Shown: piece after piece, positions 1 through 9,939 of the stretch | Layout: each line of letters opens with the position of its first letter | Position numbering within the stretch: the stretch's first letter is position 1 | DNA from: Gammaproteobacteria bacterium | GTDB lineage: Bacteria; Pseudomonadota; Gammaproteobacteria; 21-64-14 | Assembly (NCBI GenBank): GCA_027013145.1 | Contig: JALUXX010000003.1 | Coordinates: forward strand, 46,525-110,524 | Direction: 5' to 3' | DNA: 64,000 nt | Translations under genes and position numbers: made by a program | The notes under the pieces: generated by a model | Database searches by the model: none | Seen by the model: only the letters and a program-made list of their open reading frames with translations | Told to the model about the DNA's origin: nothing

Positions 1-1
1 C

Positions 2-361
2 GCCGAGGTCCACATAGGAAATTTCGTCGAGTTGAAGAACGCCCAGGTCGACGCAGGGTCCAAAATCAACCATCTGAGCTATGTCGGCGACACGAGTGTC
101 GGAAAGCGCGTGAACATCGGCGCCGGAACGATCACCTGCAACTACGACGGGGCCAACAAGCATCGCACCGTGATCGAGGACGATGTGTTCGTCGGTTCGG
201 ACACGCAATTCGTCGCGCCGGTCCGCGTGGGGGCGGGTGCGACCATCGGCGCCGGATCCACGATCACCCGCGACGCACCGGCCGGCGAGTTGACGCTCAG
301 CCGGGCGCCGCAGCAGACCCGGCCAGGCTGGAAGCGGCCGGTCAAGAAGCCGCGGGACTGA
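2..361 (+). CDS. glmU: GlmU C-terminal fragment (glucosamine-1-phosphate acetyltransferase end), cut by window edge
   Basis: Last 119 codons of the bifunctional enzyme that acetylates glucosamine-1-phosphate and then makes UDP-N-acetylglucosamine for peptidoglycan and LPS. Only the left-handed beta-helix acetyltransferase domain is present. It shows hexapeptide-type repeats ([13 protein letters not shown]) and the NYDGANKH stretch typical of the acetyl-CoA site. It ends in a short basic tail. The reading frame is open to the left edge, so the start lies outside the window. glmS follows after 9 bases, a common pairing because GlmS makes the precursor for GlmU. Confidence 0.95.
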   Translation, partial: AEVHIGNFVELKNAQVDAGSKINHLSYVGDTSVGKRVNIGAGTITCNYDGANKHRTVIEDDVFVGSDTQFVAPVRVGAGATIGAGSTITRDAPAGELTLSRAPQQTRPGWKRPVKKPRD

Positions 362-370
362 GGGTCGGCC

Positions 371-2203
371 ATGTGCGGAATCGTCGGTGCGGTGGCGCAG
401 CGGGACGTGGCGGCCATCCTGATCGAAGGGCTCCGGCGTCTGGAGTACCGCGGCTACGACTCGGCCGGCATCGCCGTACTCGACGGCGGCGCGCACCTGC
501 GGCGGATCCGGGCGCTCGGCAAGGTGCGCCGTCTCGAGGATGCGCTCGCACGAGATCCGCTCGCCGGTTCCACCGGCATCGCGCACACCCGCTGGGCCAC
601 GCACGGCGAGCCCAGCGAGCGCAACGCGCATCCACACGTCAGCGGCGAACGCATCGCCGTGGTCCACAACGGCATCATCGAGAACCACGAGTCGCTGCGG
701 GAGCGACAACGCGCGGCCGGCTACCGCTTCGAGTCGGATACGGACACCGAGGTCATCGCGCACCAGATTCACCTGCACCTGGAGCGCGGTCTCGACCTCG
801 TGCAGGCGGTGCGGGCGACGGTCGCCGACCTCGCGGGGGCCTACGCACTGGGTGTGATCAGCGCCGACCGCCCGGGCGAGCTGGTGGCCGCGCGCCGTGG
901 AAGTCCGCTCGTCATCGGCATCGGCATCGGCGAGCACTTCATCGCCTCGGACGTCTTCGCCCTGCTGCCGGTGACCCAGCGATTTTGCTTTCTGGAGGAG
1001 GGCGACGTCGCCCATCTGACGCGCGAGCATCTCACCATATACGACGCCGCCGGGCAAGCGGTTGCCCGTCCCGAGCGCGTATCCGAACTGTCCGCGGACA
1101 GCGTCGAGCGGGGCGCGTACCGCCACTATATGCTCAAGGAGATCTTCGAGCAGCCGCGGGCGGTTGCGGACACGCTGGAGGGCCGTATCAGCGGCGAGCG
1201 CGTACTCGAGGCGGCTTTCGGTCCGGGCGCAGGCGCCGTCTTCGACCGGGTCGAGGCGGTGCATATCGTCGCCTGCGGGACCAGCTACCATGCCGGCTTG
1301 GTCGCCCGCTATTGGATCGAGTCCCTGGCCGGCATTCCCTGCCAGGTGGAGGTGGCCAGTGAGTTTCGCTACCGTCGCGTGGTGGTGACGCCGGGCACGC
1401 TGTTCGTCACGATTTCGCAGTCCGGCGAGACCGCCGACACCCTGGCCGCGCTGCGCGGTGCGCGCGAACTCGGTTACCTTGCAAGCCTCGCGATCTGCAA
1501 TGTGCCCGAGAGCTCGTTGGTCCGCGAGTCCTCCCTGACGCTGATGACGCGGGCAGGGCCGGAGATCGGCGTCGCCTCGACCAAGGCCTTCACCACCCAG
1601 CTCACGGCGCTGCTGCTGCTCGTGGTGTGCCTGGCCAGGCGCCGTGGACTGGCGCCGGAGGCGGAGGCGCACCTGGTGGCGGAGCTGCGCGGTCTGCCCG
1701 GGCGTATCGAGGCGGTTCTCGGCCTGAATCCGGACATCCAGGCCCTCGCCGACGAATTCGCCGACAAGCATCATGCGCTCTTTCTTGGACGCGGCGCGCA
1801 CTACCCGGTGGCGATGGAAGGGGCATTGAAACTCAAGGAGATCTCCTACATCCATGCCGAGGCCTATCCGGCCGGGGAACTCAAACACGGACCGCTGGCG
1901 CTCGTCGACGCCGACATGCCGGTCATCGCGGTCGCCTCCAACGATCAGCTCCTCGAGAAGCTCAAATCGAACCTCCAGGAGGTGCGCGCGCGGGGGGGGC
2001 GGCTCTACGTGTTCGCGGATCGCGACTCAGGCATCGTCGGCGAGGGCGGAACCCGAGCGCTGCCCGTCGCACCGACCAGCGAAGCCATCGCCCCTATCGT
2101 ATTCACCGTCCCGCTCCAGTTGCTGGCCTATCACGTCGCCGTCCTGAAGGGCACCGACGTCGATCAGCCCCGCAACCTCGCCAAGTCCGTCACCGTCGAG
2201 TGA
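371..2203 (+). CDS. glmS: Glutamine--fructose-6-phosphate aminotransferase (isomerizing)
   Basis: Cytoplasmic enzyme that converts fructose-6-phosphate and glutamine to glucosamine-6-phosphate, the first step toward UDP-GlcNAc. The 610-residue length is normal. The protein begins MCGIVGA, so Cys2 is the N-terminal nucleophile of the class II glutamine amidotransferase domain (about residues 1-220). Two SIS sugar-isomerase domains follow; the first carries the ACGTSYHAG and SQSGETADT motifs, the second [19 protein letters not shown]. The C-terminus NLAKSVTVE is the conserved family ending. A GAGGG lies just upstream of the ATG. It follows glmU by 9 bases and is probably co-transcribed with it. 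No ribozyme-like leader is visible in so short a gap. Confidence 0.97.
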   Translation: MCGIVGAVAQRDVAAILIEGLRRLEYRGYDSAGIAVLDGGAHLRRIRALGKVRRLEDALARDPLAGSTGIAHTRWATHGEPSERNAHPHVSGERIAVVHNGIIENHESLRERQRAAGYRFESDTDTEVIAHQIHLHLERGLDLVQAVRATVADLAGAYALGVISADRPGELVAARRGSPLVIGIGIGEHFIASDVFALLPVTQRFCFLEEGDVAHLTREHLTIYDAAGQAVARPERVSELSADSVERGAYRHYMLKEIFEQPRAVADTLEGRISGERVLEAAFGPGAGAVFDRVEAVHIVACGTSYHAGLVARYWIESLAGIPCQVEVASEFRYRRVVVTPGTLFVTISQSGETADTLAALRGARELGYLASLAICNVPESSLVRESSLTLMTRAGPEIGVASTKAFTTQLTALLLLVVCLARRRGLAPEAEAHLVAELRGLPGRIEAVLGLNPDIQALADEFADKHHALFLGRGAHYPVAMEGALKLKEISYIHAEAYPAGELKHGPLALVDADMPVIAVASNDQLLEKLKSNLQEVRARGGRLYVFADRDSGIVGEGGTRALPVAPTSEAIAPIVFTVPLQLLAYHVAVLKGTDVDQPRNLAKSVTVE

Positions 2204-2233
2204 AACCGGACGCTTCCCGCTTGCCGTAGGCGG

Positions 2234-3391
2234 TCAATTTGGCCCCTCCTGGCGTCCGCGATCGGAATGCCTCCGATCGGCATGTCCGCGGTACGGTGGC
2301 GGGCGCTCCCCGCCGCGGGGCTCCCGGTGCGCCGGCGGGGGTCGACGGACGTCGCGCGACATCCGGTGTTCCAGGAGGATTTCCTGGCGACGGTGTTCGC
2401 GCTGCAGCGCCTGTAACTCCCGTTGGCGGTCACGGCGGATGCGGGCGTCGGCGCCGGCGGGGAGGGGTTTGCGCAGCTCGCGGCGGTAGCGCTCCTCGAT
2501 CCGTCGTTTCTGCCGTTGCTGGTCCTGCAGTAGCTCGCGCCGGCGGCGCTCCCCCGGCGGCCGGGACGGAAGGGTCCGGCGGTGCCCGCGCAACGCCGGC
2601 GGAGGGGCGGGGTGCGCACCGCGGGGCTCGGCGATGCGCGGGCGGAACACAGAGACTAGGCGCGCCGCCACGGGGTGTGTGCGCCAACCGTGGATCGAGT
2701 CCACTTCATGCACCCGGTAGCGTGGCAACGGTCGACCGATGGCGCGCTCGATGTGGGTGATGCGGATACCGGCATTGACGATGCGATCGTGATCGAACCG
2801 GTAGCGGGTGGCGTTTCGGGTACGATCGATGAGGATCACGTTGCGGGCGGGCATCTGCGCGTAGCGGACCAGGTGAGGCCGCACGAAATCGCGGTCGCGC
2901 ACGAAGACCCAGGTGGAGGGGCGGATGTCGCGCTCGACGAGCGTGATGCGGATGCCGAAGCCGCCAGTGGGGCGCCACACGGCGGCGGGCGGCATCGGCG
3001 CCCACCCGACCCAGCCGTCGCCGTAGCGCCAGGTAACCCACGCCGGCGCCCATACGGTGCCGGGAATCCAGACCCACCCGTAGTCGTCGTCATAGGTCCA
3101 GCGCCCGTAGTGGAACGGCGCCCAACCCCAGCGCCAGTTCGAGACCCACAACCACCCGTAATCGTCGGTGTAGACCCAGTGTCCGTGGGTGTACGGCCGC
3201 CAGTCGACCGGGACGTCGTCCGGGACCCACACCCAGCCGTAGCTCGCGCGATGGACCCACTGGCCATAGGGGGAAAGGTCGCGGTAGATGACGTTGATCC
3301 CCACCCGGACCGTGTCCGCCGCGGCGTTGGGGAGGTAGGTGGAACCGCAAACGGCCGTGACCGCGACGACCGCCAGAAGCAATCTGCGCAT
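2234..3391 (-). CDS. Secreted Trp/Tyr-rich repeat protein (DUF6600-like) with Arg-rich tail
   Basis: Predicted exported protein of 385 residues; function unknown. The start chosen is MRRLLLAV at 3391, because a signal peptide follows directly; an upstream ATG at 3409 would add six residues. The mature N-terminal half (about 30-150) holds repeated units of the form YGxWV...YGWVWVP and YGWLWVSNWRWGWAPFHYG, as in DUF6600-type proteins. From about residue 260 the protein turns into a highly charged, Arg/Pro/Gln-rich tail (QRQKRRIEERYRREL). It is convergent with glmS, with 30 bases between stops. The composition suggests an envelope-associated structural or binding protein, but this is inference. 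Confidence 0.75.
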   Translation of the reverse strand: MRRLLLAVVAVTAVCGSTYLPNAAADTVRVGINVIYRDLSPYGQWVHRASYGWVWVPDDVPVDWRPYTHGHWVYTDDYGWLWVSNWRWGWAPFHYGRWTYDDDYGWVWIPGTVWAPAWVTWRYGDGWVGWAPMPPAAVWRPTGGFGIRITLVERDIRPSTWVFVRDRDFVRPHLVRYAQMPARNVILIDRTRNATRYRFDHDRIVNAGIRITHIERAIGRPLPRYRVHEVDSIHGWRTHPVAARLVSVFRPRIAEPRGAHPAPPPALRGHRRTLPSRPPGERRRRELLQDQQRQKRRIEERYRRELRKPLPAGADARIRRDRQRELQALQREHRRQEILLEHRMSRDVRRPPPAHREPRGGERPPPYRGHADRRHSDRGRQEGPN

Positions 3392-3544
3392 GGAAGTGTC
3401 CCTGAGCATACGACGCCCGGCGCCCCGACCGGGGCACCGCGGATGTCGCCATTGTAGGCAACGCGGCTGAATGCCGCCTGAACGGTCCCGCGGACACTCC
3501 GATTCACCCGAGGAGGCGGTATGCGTGAGGTCTGCCTCCTCTGA

Positions 3545-3570
3545 AAATGAGAATCATTTGTCACCGACCC
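3545..3570 (-). repeat. 26-base repeat, family F copy 1 (inverted)
   Basis: Reverse complement of the unit that starts GGGTCGGTGAC and ends AAATGATTCTCATTT. The last 15 bases form a perfect 6-3-6 palindrome (AAATGA-TTC-TCATTT) that resembles a Fur box. Copies 2 and 3 match all 26 bases. Confidence 0.85.
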
Positions 3571-3699
3571 GATAGAGGAAGTCGTTGAAAAGGTGCCGGG
3601 CATGGGGGCGGCGCCTTGAAACGCCGGGCCGGCATCCCAATTTCGGCAACCCCAAGGCCAATCAGGAGGCTACACCGAAAACCAACCACTTACCCCGTG

Positions 3700-3725
3700 G
3701 GGTCGGTGACAAATGATTCTCATTT
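3700..3725 (+). repeat. 26-base repeat, family F copy 2
   Basis: Direct copy of the F unit, 78 bases before the GT4 start codon. With copy 1 it bounds a 181-base inverted-repeat segment; with copy 3 it brackets the GT4 and debranching-enzyme genes. Confidence 0.85.
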
Positions 3726-3803
3726 CCATTGGTTCCGGGTTGGCGGCGTTCGCCCCGGGACCCGGACGCCGACGCCGTCCCCGGGGGGCGAGGAGAGCAG
3801 CCG

Positions 3804-4865
3804 ATGAGAATTGCACAGGTCGCCCCATTGATCGAAAGCGTACCTCCGCGGTTCTACGGCGGCACCGAGCGCGTCGTGTCCTATCTGACCGAGGAGCTGG
3901 TGCGCGCCGGCCATCAGGTGACGCTGTTCGCGAGCGGAGACTCCCGGACCGCAGCCACGCTACGCCCCATGGTTCCGGAGGCCCTGCGCCTGAGCGCTCA
4001 GGGCAGCGACCCGCTCATACCCCACCTCGTCATGCTTGAGCAGCTCTTCAAATGCGTCGGCGACTTCGATATCGTCCACTTCCATATCGATTTTCTGCAC
4101 TTTCCGCTCTCCCGGCGCGAACGCCATGCGCACGTAACCACCCTCCACGGGCGCCTCGATCTGCCCGACCTTGCGGTCCTCTATCGGGAGTTTCGGGAAA
4201 TGCCGGTGATATCGATTTCGGAAACACAGCGTCGCCCCCTGCCCTGGCTCAATTGGCGCGCGACCGTCTATAACGGGTTACCGGAACACCTGTACCGGTT
4301 CAACGCGCGAGCCGAAGGCTATCTCGCCTTCCTCGGCCGCCTGTCGCCGGAAAAACGGCCGGACCGCGCCATCGAGATCGCCCGTCGTGCCGGCTTGCCG
4401 TTGAAGATCGCGGCCAAGGTCGACCGCGCCGACCAGGACTACTTCGAAACCCGCGTCCGCCCGCTCCTAGGCCGCGGTGGTGTGGAGTTTCTGGGCGAAA
4501 TCGGTGAGCAGGACAAGGATGCCTTCCTGGGAAACGCCGCCGCTCTGCTCTTTCCGATCGACTGGCCGGAGCCGTTTGGTCTCGTCATGGTGGAGGCAAT
4601 GGCCTGCGGCACTCCGGTCATCGCCTTCCGCGAAGGGGCGGTTCCCGAAGTCGTAACGGACGGCGTGACCGGCTTTATTGTCGACAGCGTTGATGCCGCA
4701 GTGCAGGCCGTCGAGCGGATCCCCTCGCTCGATCGCAGGGAATGCCGGGATCATTTCGAGCGGAGATTCTCTGCCCGCCGGATGGCGGAGAGGTATCTCG
4801 ACGTTTACCGGAACATCCTTGATGAGTGCGGCGCCGGTTTCGTGTCGCCACGCCGCGCGGGGTGA
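3804..4865 (+). CDS. Glycosyltransferase family 4 protein
   Basis: GT-B fold sugar transferase of 353 residues; donor and acceptor are not evident. It starts MRIAQVAPL, with the usual N-terminal nucleotide-sugar transferase fold and a glycine-rich FYGGTERVV. The C-terminal half carries the retaining GT4 signature PEPFGLVMVEAMACGTPVIA (E-x7-E) near residues 253-272. The start at 3804 is chosen for its AGGAGAG site and because upstream codons encode low-complexity sequence. The debranching enzyme gene begins 6 bases after its stop, so the two are likely co-transcribed. That context suggests a role in glycogen or other alpha-glucan metabolism. GC looks lower by eye than in the distal part of the window. 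Confidence 0.88.
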   Translation: MRIAQVAPLIESVPPRFYGGTERVVSYLTEELVRAGHQVTLFASGDSRTAATLRPMVPEALRLSAQGSDPLIPHLVMLEQLFKCVGDFDIVHFHIDFLHFPLSRRERHAHVTTLHGRLDLPDLAVLYREFREMPVISISETQRRPLPWLNWRATVYNGLPEHLYRFNARAEGYLAFLGRLSPEKRPDRAIEIARRAGLPLKIAAKVDRADQDYFETRVRPLLGRGGVEFLGEIGEQDKDAFLGNAAALLFPIDWPEPFGLVMVEAMACGTPVIAFREGAVPEVVTDGVTGFIVDSVDAAVQAVERIPSLDRRECRDHFERRFSARRMAERYLDVYRNILDECGAGFVSPRRAG

Positions 4866-4871
4866 GCCGAA

Positions 4872-7040
4872 ATGGACGACGATCTGATTCACCTCCAGGG
4901 GAAATACTACGTTTCCGGAGGTTCCTCGCGAATCGATGACCGGACCCGTGTCCTCAAGCACGGCGACAGCTTCGCCGTATTCGACCGATTCGGGGATCTG
5001 CCTCCTGTAGGAGCGGAGCAGAACGGTCTGTTTCACGAAGGCACCCGATATCTCTCCAGGCTCGAGCTGGCGATCGCCGGACGCAGGCCGGTACTCCTGA
5101 ACTCGACGGTCAAGAACAACAACACCTTGCTGGCGGTCGATCTCACGAACCCGGATTTGTACATGGACGGAGAATGCGTCGCCACGTCCGGGGCGCTTCA
5201 TCTGTTCCGCGGCCGAATCCTGTGGGCGGGGTGGTGCTCCGAGCGCATCCGCATGACGAACTACACGTCGCGTACACTTGAAATTCCCCTCACCATACGC
5301 TTCGATGCAGACTACCGCGACATCTTCGAAGTTCGGGGTAAGGCGCGCGAGCGGCGCGGGCGACTGCTCCCGGCGTCGGTCCGAGATGCCGATGTCACGC
5401 TGGGCTATGAGGGGCTCGACGGCGTCGAGCGGCGGACCCATCTCACATTCGGCACGCGCCCCGATTCGCTGACGGAATCCGAAGCCGTCTTCCGGGTGGT
5501 GATCCCCCCTAGGGGTGAGCAGGAACTCGGCCTGTGGATCCATTTCGACGGCTCCACCCGGGAGCGCCCGCGCGCCTCCTATGAGGCCCTGGTGCGCGAA
5601 TCGTCGGAGACGCTGGAGCGGCGGCGACGCGGCGACTGCGAACTGTTCAGCTCGAACGAGCAGTTCAACGACTGGTTGAATCGGTCGCAGGCGGATGTGC
5701 ACATGTTGACCACCTACAACGAGTTCGGAGCCTACCCCTATGCCGGGATCCCATGGTTCAGTACTCCGTTCGGTCGCGACGGCATCATCACGGCCCTTCA
5801 GTACCTGTGGATCAATCCCGACATCGCCCGGGGCGTACTCTCCTTTCTCGCGGCCCATCAGGCGAGTTCCGTCGCTCCGGAACAGGAGGCCGAGCCCGGA
5901 AAGATCCTGCACGAGCTCCGGAAAGGAGAAATGGCCGCGCTCGGGGAGATCCCGTTCGGATGTTATTACGGAAGCGTTGACTCCACGCCGCTGTTCGTTG
6001 TTCTGGCGGCCGCGTATTACGATCAGACCGCCGACCTGGAGTTCATCGAATCCCTGTGGCCGAATGTAGAGCGTGCACTGGAGTGGATCGATCACTTCGG
6101 TGACGCCGACGGCGACGGTTTCGTCGAGTATCTACGCCACAACCCGCGCGGCCTTGTCCATCAGGGGTGGAAGGACTCGGACGACTCGGTATTCCACGCG
6201 GACGGGGCGCCGGCGCAGGGGCATATCGCCCTGTGTGAGGTGCAAGGCTACGTCTACGCCGCGAAGAACGGCGCGGCGCGGATCGCCGAGGCACTTGGGC
6301 GGTCGGAACACGCCGCCGCGCTTCGCCGGGAGGCGGCCACCCTACGCGAGTCATTCGACCGGGCATTCTGGTGCGACGACATTCAGACCTACGCGATCGC
6401 GCTCGACGGAGATAAACGCAAGTGCCGGGTGCGCAGCTCGAATGCCGGCCAGGCCCTGTTTACAGGCATCGTTGCGCCCCATCGAGTACCCCGGTTGGCG
6501 AAGACGCTGTTGTCCTCAGGTTCGTTCTCCGGCTGGGGAATCCGCACGCTGGACGCCGCCGAGATTCGATATAACCCGATGTCGTACCATAACGGTTCCG
6601 TGTGGCCGCACGATAGCGCGCTGGTTGCCGCTGGGCTGGCCCGTTACGGGAAGAAGCGCGAGGCTACTCGGATACTGACGGGGCTGTTCAATGCGAGCCT
6701 GCAGATGGATCTGCACCGCCTTCCGGAGGTCCTCTGCGGATTCACGCGCCGCCCCGACGAGGGACCGATGGTGTATCCCTCGGCCTGTGTTCCGCAGGCC
6801 TGGGCGGCCGGAAGTGTGTTCATGCTGGTGCAGGCGTGCCTGGGTCTGACCTTCGATGCACCACAGCGCAGACTGAGCTTCGAAAATCCGATGCTTCCCG
6901 ACTACATCGACCGCATGGAGATACGCAACCTCCGGGTCGGCGGCGCGAGCATTGATCTTCTGCTGCATCGCCATGAACAGGACGTATCGGTAAATGTAAT
7001 CCACAAGCGAGGTGACCTGTCGATCACCATCACCGTGTAA
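4872..7040 (+). CDS. Amylo-alpha-1,6-glucosidase / glycogen debranching enzyme
   Basis: Glycogen debranching enzyme of 722 residues that would hydrolyse alpha-1,6 branch points left by phosphorylase. An N-terminal GDE beta domain (about 20-250; DRFGDLPP, LFHEGTRYLSRLEL) is followed by an (alpha/alpha)6 catalytic domain with WFSTPFGRDGIITALQYLW near residue 293, GWKDSDDSVFHADG near 431 and YHNGSVWPHDSALVA near 576. These are hallmarks of the bacterial amylo-alpha-1,6-glucosidase family; the acidic D/E residues in these motifs are the likely catalytic ones. It follows the GT4 gene by 6 bases and faces glgP. A family F repeat begins 14 bases after its stop. Confidence 0.92.
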   Translation: MDDDLIHLQGKYYVSGGSSRIDDRTRVLKHGDSFAVFDRFGDLPPVGAEQNGLFHEGTRYLSRLELAIAGRRPVLLNSTVKNNNTLLAVDLTNPDLYMDGECVATSGALHLFRGRILWAGWCSERIRMTNYTSRTLEIPLTIRFDADYRDIFEVRGKARERRGRLLPASVRDADVTLGYEGLDGVERRTHLTFGTRPDSLTESEAVFRVVIPPRGEQELGLWIHFDGSTRERPRASYEALVRESSETLERRRRGDCELFSSNEQFNDWLNRSQADVHMLTTYNEFGAYPYAGIPWFSTPFGRDGIITALQYLWINPDIARGVLSFLAAHQASSVAPEQEAEPGKILHELRKGEMAALGEIPFGCYYGSVDSTPLFVVLAAAYYDQTADLEFIESLWPNVERALEWIDHFGDADGDGFVEYLRHNPRGLVHQGWKDSDDSVFHADGAPAQGHIALCEVQGYVYAAKNGAARIAEALGRSEHAAALRREAATLRESFDRAFWCDDIQTYAIALDGDKRKCRVRSSNAGQALFTGIVAPHRVPRLAKTLLSSGSFSGWGIRTLDAAEIRYNPMSYHNGSVWPHDSALVAAGLARYGKKREATRILTGLFNASLQMDLHRLPEVLCGFTRRPDEGPMVYPSACVPQAWAAGSVFMLVQACLGLTFDAPQRRLSFENPMLPDYIDRMEIRNLRVGGASIDLLLHRHEQDVSVNVIHKRGDLSITITV

Positions 7041-7054
7041 GCTCTCCACTCCGG

Positions 7055-7080
7055 GGTCGGTGACAAATGATTCTCATTTC
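7055..7080 (+). repeat. 26-base repeat, family F copy 3
   Basis: Identical over 26 bases to copies 1 and 2. It lies between the 3' ends of two convergent genes (debranching enzyme and glgP), a poor place for an operator. This argues that the family is a dispersed repeat rather than a set of Fur sites. Confidence 0.85.
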
Positions 7081-7181
7081 GGGGGCGGAACGCAGCCACG
7101 TTGCCGGCACAACGCCCAGGGGCGTACCGCCGGGCCGCGGACGTATGGGGCGCCGCCGGTCGCCCAATCCGCCGTGCGCGG

Positions 7182-9734
7182 CTACGCGCTGCCGCGGCCG
7201 GTGGGGCGCTGGGCCAGGGCGGCGGCGACCGCCCCCGGGGAAAGGCTTTCGACCGGCACCGGGCCGACGTGCCAGATGTCCTCGCAGTACTCGCGAATGG
7301 TGCGATCCGAGGAGAAGTAGCCGGAGCGGGCGCTGTTGAGGAGCGCCATCCGGCTCCAGCGATCCCGTTGGCGGTAAGTGCGGTCCACGTCCTCCTGCAC
7401 CGAGCGATAGGCGTCAAAATCGGCGAGCACGCAGTAGGGATCTTCGTAGAGCAGATTCTCCACGAGCGGACGGAAGAGTTCCGCGTCACCGCCGGAAAAG
7501 AAGCCTTTTGCGACCAGATCCAGGGCCTCCTTGAGGAGCGGATCCGTCTGGTAGAATTCCATCGGCCGGTACGGACGTCGGCGAAGGGCGGCGATCTCGT
7601 CCGCTGTCATTCCGAAAAGAAAGAAGTTCTCCGGCCCAACTTCCTCGCGCAGCTCGATGTTCGCCCCGTCCAGCGTCCCGACGGTCAGGGCGCCGTTGAT
7701 CGCGAACTTCATGTTTCCGGTTCCGGACGCTTCCTTTCCGGCCGTCGAGATCTGCTCGGAGAGCTCGGAAGCCGGGTAGATCCGCTGGCTCGTGCTCACG
7801 TTGTAATTCGGTACGAAAACGACGCGGATCCTTCCGCGGACCTCAGGGTCGTGGTTGACGGTCTGACCCACGGCGGTGATGAGGCGGATGATCAGCTTCG
7901 CCATGTGGTAACCGGGGGCGGCCTTCCCGCCGAACAGATAGGTGCGCGGGACCGGATCGAAGCCGCGGTCGGACTTGATGCGTAGATAACAGGAAACTAC
8001 GTGAAGAATATTGAGGTGCTGGCGTTTGTATTCGTGGATCCGTTTCACCTGGACGTCGAACAGTGTATCGGGGTCGAGCGCCTCCCCGGTCGTTCGGCGT
8101 ATGTAGTCGGAAAGAACGCGCTTGTTGCGCAATTTCACGGCGCACCAGCGTTCCCGGAAGGCTGCATCTTCGGCCAGCGGCTCGAGTTTTCGCAGTTCGG
8201 ATAGATCTCCGGTCCAGGCATCCCCGATGGCCTCGGTGATCAGGGACGACAGATTGGGATTGCCCACCATCAACCAGCGCCTCGGCGTGACGCCGTTGGT
8301 CTTGTTGGTGAAGCGTTCGGGCCATAGCTCGTTGAAATCGCGGAGCACGTCGCGTTTGAGCAGGTCCGTATGCAGGCGCGAGACACCGTTGACCGCGAAA
8401 CTCCCGACGCAGGAAAGATTGGCCATGCGCACGTGGCGTTCCCCGTCTTCGTCGATGATCGACAGGCGTCGCACGCGTTCGCTGTCCTCGCCGAAACGGC
8501 CCCGGACCTCTTGCAGGAACTGCGAGTTGATCCGGTAGATGATCTCCATGTGCCGGGGCAGAAGGCGTTGGAACATCGTGATCGGCCAGCGTTCGAGGGC
8601 CTCGGGCAGCAGGGTGTGGTTCGTGTAGGCGAACGTCCGGCGCGTGACGGTCCAGGCGATATCCCAGCCCAGGCCGCGCTCGTCGATCAGGAGCCGCATC
8701 AGCTCTGCGACACCGATGGCGGGGTGGGTGTCATTGAGCTGGATTACGAACTTCTCGTGGAAGCGTTCGGGCGTAATGCCCTGCCCGTCGGCGATCCGCA
8801 GCATGTCCTGCAGGGAGCAGGAAACGAAGAAGAACTGCTGTTCGAGCCGCAGCTCCTTCCCCTGAATCTGCTCGTCGTTGGGATACAGGACCTTTGTCAG
8901 GTTCTCCGACTGGATCTTCTGTTCTACCGCACCGTAGTAGTCACCGCGGTTGAAAACGGAGAAGTCGAACGATTCCGGCGCCTCGGCGCGCCAGAGTCGC
9001 AGGGTGTTGGCGGTGTGGTTGTGATAGCCGACGATGGGCGTGTCGTAGGGAATGCCCCGGACGGTTTTTCCGGGTACCCAGCGCACGCGGTCGCGGCCGT
9101 CGGAATCGGTATAGTGTTCGGTGTACCCGCCCATGGGGACCTCGGCGGCCCATTCGGGGCGCGCCAGTTCCCACGGGTTGCCGCGGGTGAGCCACTTGTC
9201 GGTCTTCTCGACCTGCCACCCGTCGACGATCTCCTGGGCGAAGATCCCGTACTCGTAGCGGATGCCGTAGCCGATGGAAGGGACTTCCATCGTGGCCATC
9301 GAGTCGAGAAAACACGCGGCGAGGCGTCCGAGCCCCCCGTTGCCCAGCCCGGGTTCGGCCTCGAGGGCGACCAGCTCCTCGTAGTCGAGCCCGAGTTCCT
9401 CCACCGCGGTCCGGACCGCATCGTCCAGACCGAGGTTGTGGAGGTTGTTCTCGAGGTGGGGGCCGGTCAGGAATTCGGCGGAGAAATAGGCCACTGTGCG
9501 CGAACCCTTTTCGGTGTAGGTGGCCGCGGTGCTGATCCAGCGCTGCAGGAGACGATCACGCACCGCGTAGCACAAGGCGAGAGAGTAATCGTGCGGGGTC
9601 GCCAGGGCAGGGAATTTGCCCTGCATATAGAACAACTTGTCGATGAATGCCTGCTTGAGTGCCTCGGTCTCCAGGCGACCGGGAGCGGCGGGATCCAGGC
9701 GACCGGCGCCGGGGGTCGAATTGGGCGAATTCAT
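7182..9734 (-). CDS. glgP: Glycogen/starch/alpha-glucan phosphorylase
   Basis: PLP-dependent GT35 phosphorylase that releases glucose-1-phosphate from glycogen ends; 850 residues, normal for the family. The PLP-lysine motif EASGTGNMKFAINGA lies near residue 666. The N-terminal phosphorylase core (GRLAACFLDSMATMEVPSIGYG) and the GxGGLGRLA loop are intact. The start MNSPNSTPG at 9734 is chosen because the open frame upstream of it encodes Arg-rich, unconserved sequence; the first family-like block (ALKQAFIDKLFYMQGKFP) begins about 25 residues in. It converges on the debranching enzyme gene, with which it would act. It may be read through from the DUF255 gene upstream. Confidence 0.97.
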   Translation of the reverse strand: MNSPNSTPGAGRLDPAAPGRLETEALKQAFIDKLFYMQGKFPALATPHDYSLALCYAVRDRLLQRWISTAATYTEKGSRTVAYFSAEFLTGPHLENNLHNLGLDDAVRTAVEELGLDYEELVALEAEPGLGNGGLGRLAACFLDSMATMEVPSIGYGIRYEYGIFAQEIVDGWQVEKTDKWLTRGNPWELARPEWAAEVPMGGYTEHYTDSDGRDRVRWVPGKTVRGIPYDTPIVGYHNHTANTLRLWRAEAPESFDFSVFNRGDYYGAVEQKIQSENLTKVLYPNDEQIQGKELRLEQQFFFVSCSLQDMLRIADGQGITPERFHEKFVIQLNDTHPAIGVAELMRLLIDERGLGWDIAWTVTRRTFAYTNHTLLPEALERWPITMFQRLLPRHMEIIYRINSQFLQEVRGRFGEDSERVRRLSIIDEDGERHVRMANLSCVGSFAVNGVSRLHTDLLKRDVLRDFNELWPERFTNKTNGVTPRRWLMVGNPNLSSLITEAIGDAWTGDLSELRKLEPLAEDAAFRERWCAVKLRNKRVLSDYIRRTTGEALDPDTLFDVQVKRIHEYKRQHLNILHVVSCYLRIKSDRGFDPVPRTYLFGGKAAPGYHMAKLIIRLITAVGQTVNHDPEVRGRIRVVFVPNYNVSTSQRIYPASELSEQISTAGKEASGTGNMKFAINGALTVGTLDGANIELREEVGPENFFLFGMTADEIAALRRRPYRPMEFYQTDPLLKEALDLVAKGFFSGGDAELFRPLVENLLYEDPYCVLADFDAYRSVQEDVDRTYRQRDRWSRMALLNSARSGYFSSDRTIREYCEDIWHVGPVPVESLSPGAVAAALAQRPTGRGSA

Positions 9735-9939
9735 GGGCGTGCGCCTCCACGTCCGCGATGGGCGGCGTCTGCGGCTACGGTCAATGATCGCAGCAAGAAA
9801 CGTGCACGTACGGCGCGAGCCGATCGATATCCGCACGCCGACGTAACCGGTGGAAATCCCGAAGGGTCGTCATCGCTTCGGGCGCACACCCCAGCCCTCC
9901 AGGTGCACGATTCCGGTGCGCGCAGGGCGCGGTGCGTGT

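Larger units (their letters stand above)
3392..3803. other. Intergenic region between divergent genes, carrying an inverted-repeat-bounded segment
   Basis: 412 bases without a supported gene. It must contain the promoters of the minus-strand secreted protein and the plus-strand glycosyltransferase. The middle (3545-3725) is bounded by two copies of a 26-base repeat in opposite orientation. Near its right end lies the ribosome binding site AGGAGAG that fixes the ATG at 3804. Confidence 0.7.

Noticed and set aside
3545..7080. Three Fur boxes (AAATGATTCTCATTT)
   Set aside because: The core resembles a Fur site, but the identity extends across 26 bases and one copy lies between two convergent 3' ends. 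A dispersed repeat explains all three better; regulation of the 3.4-3.8 kb promoters by Fur is not excluded.
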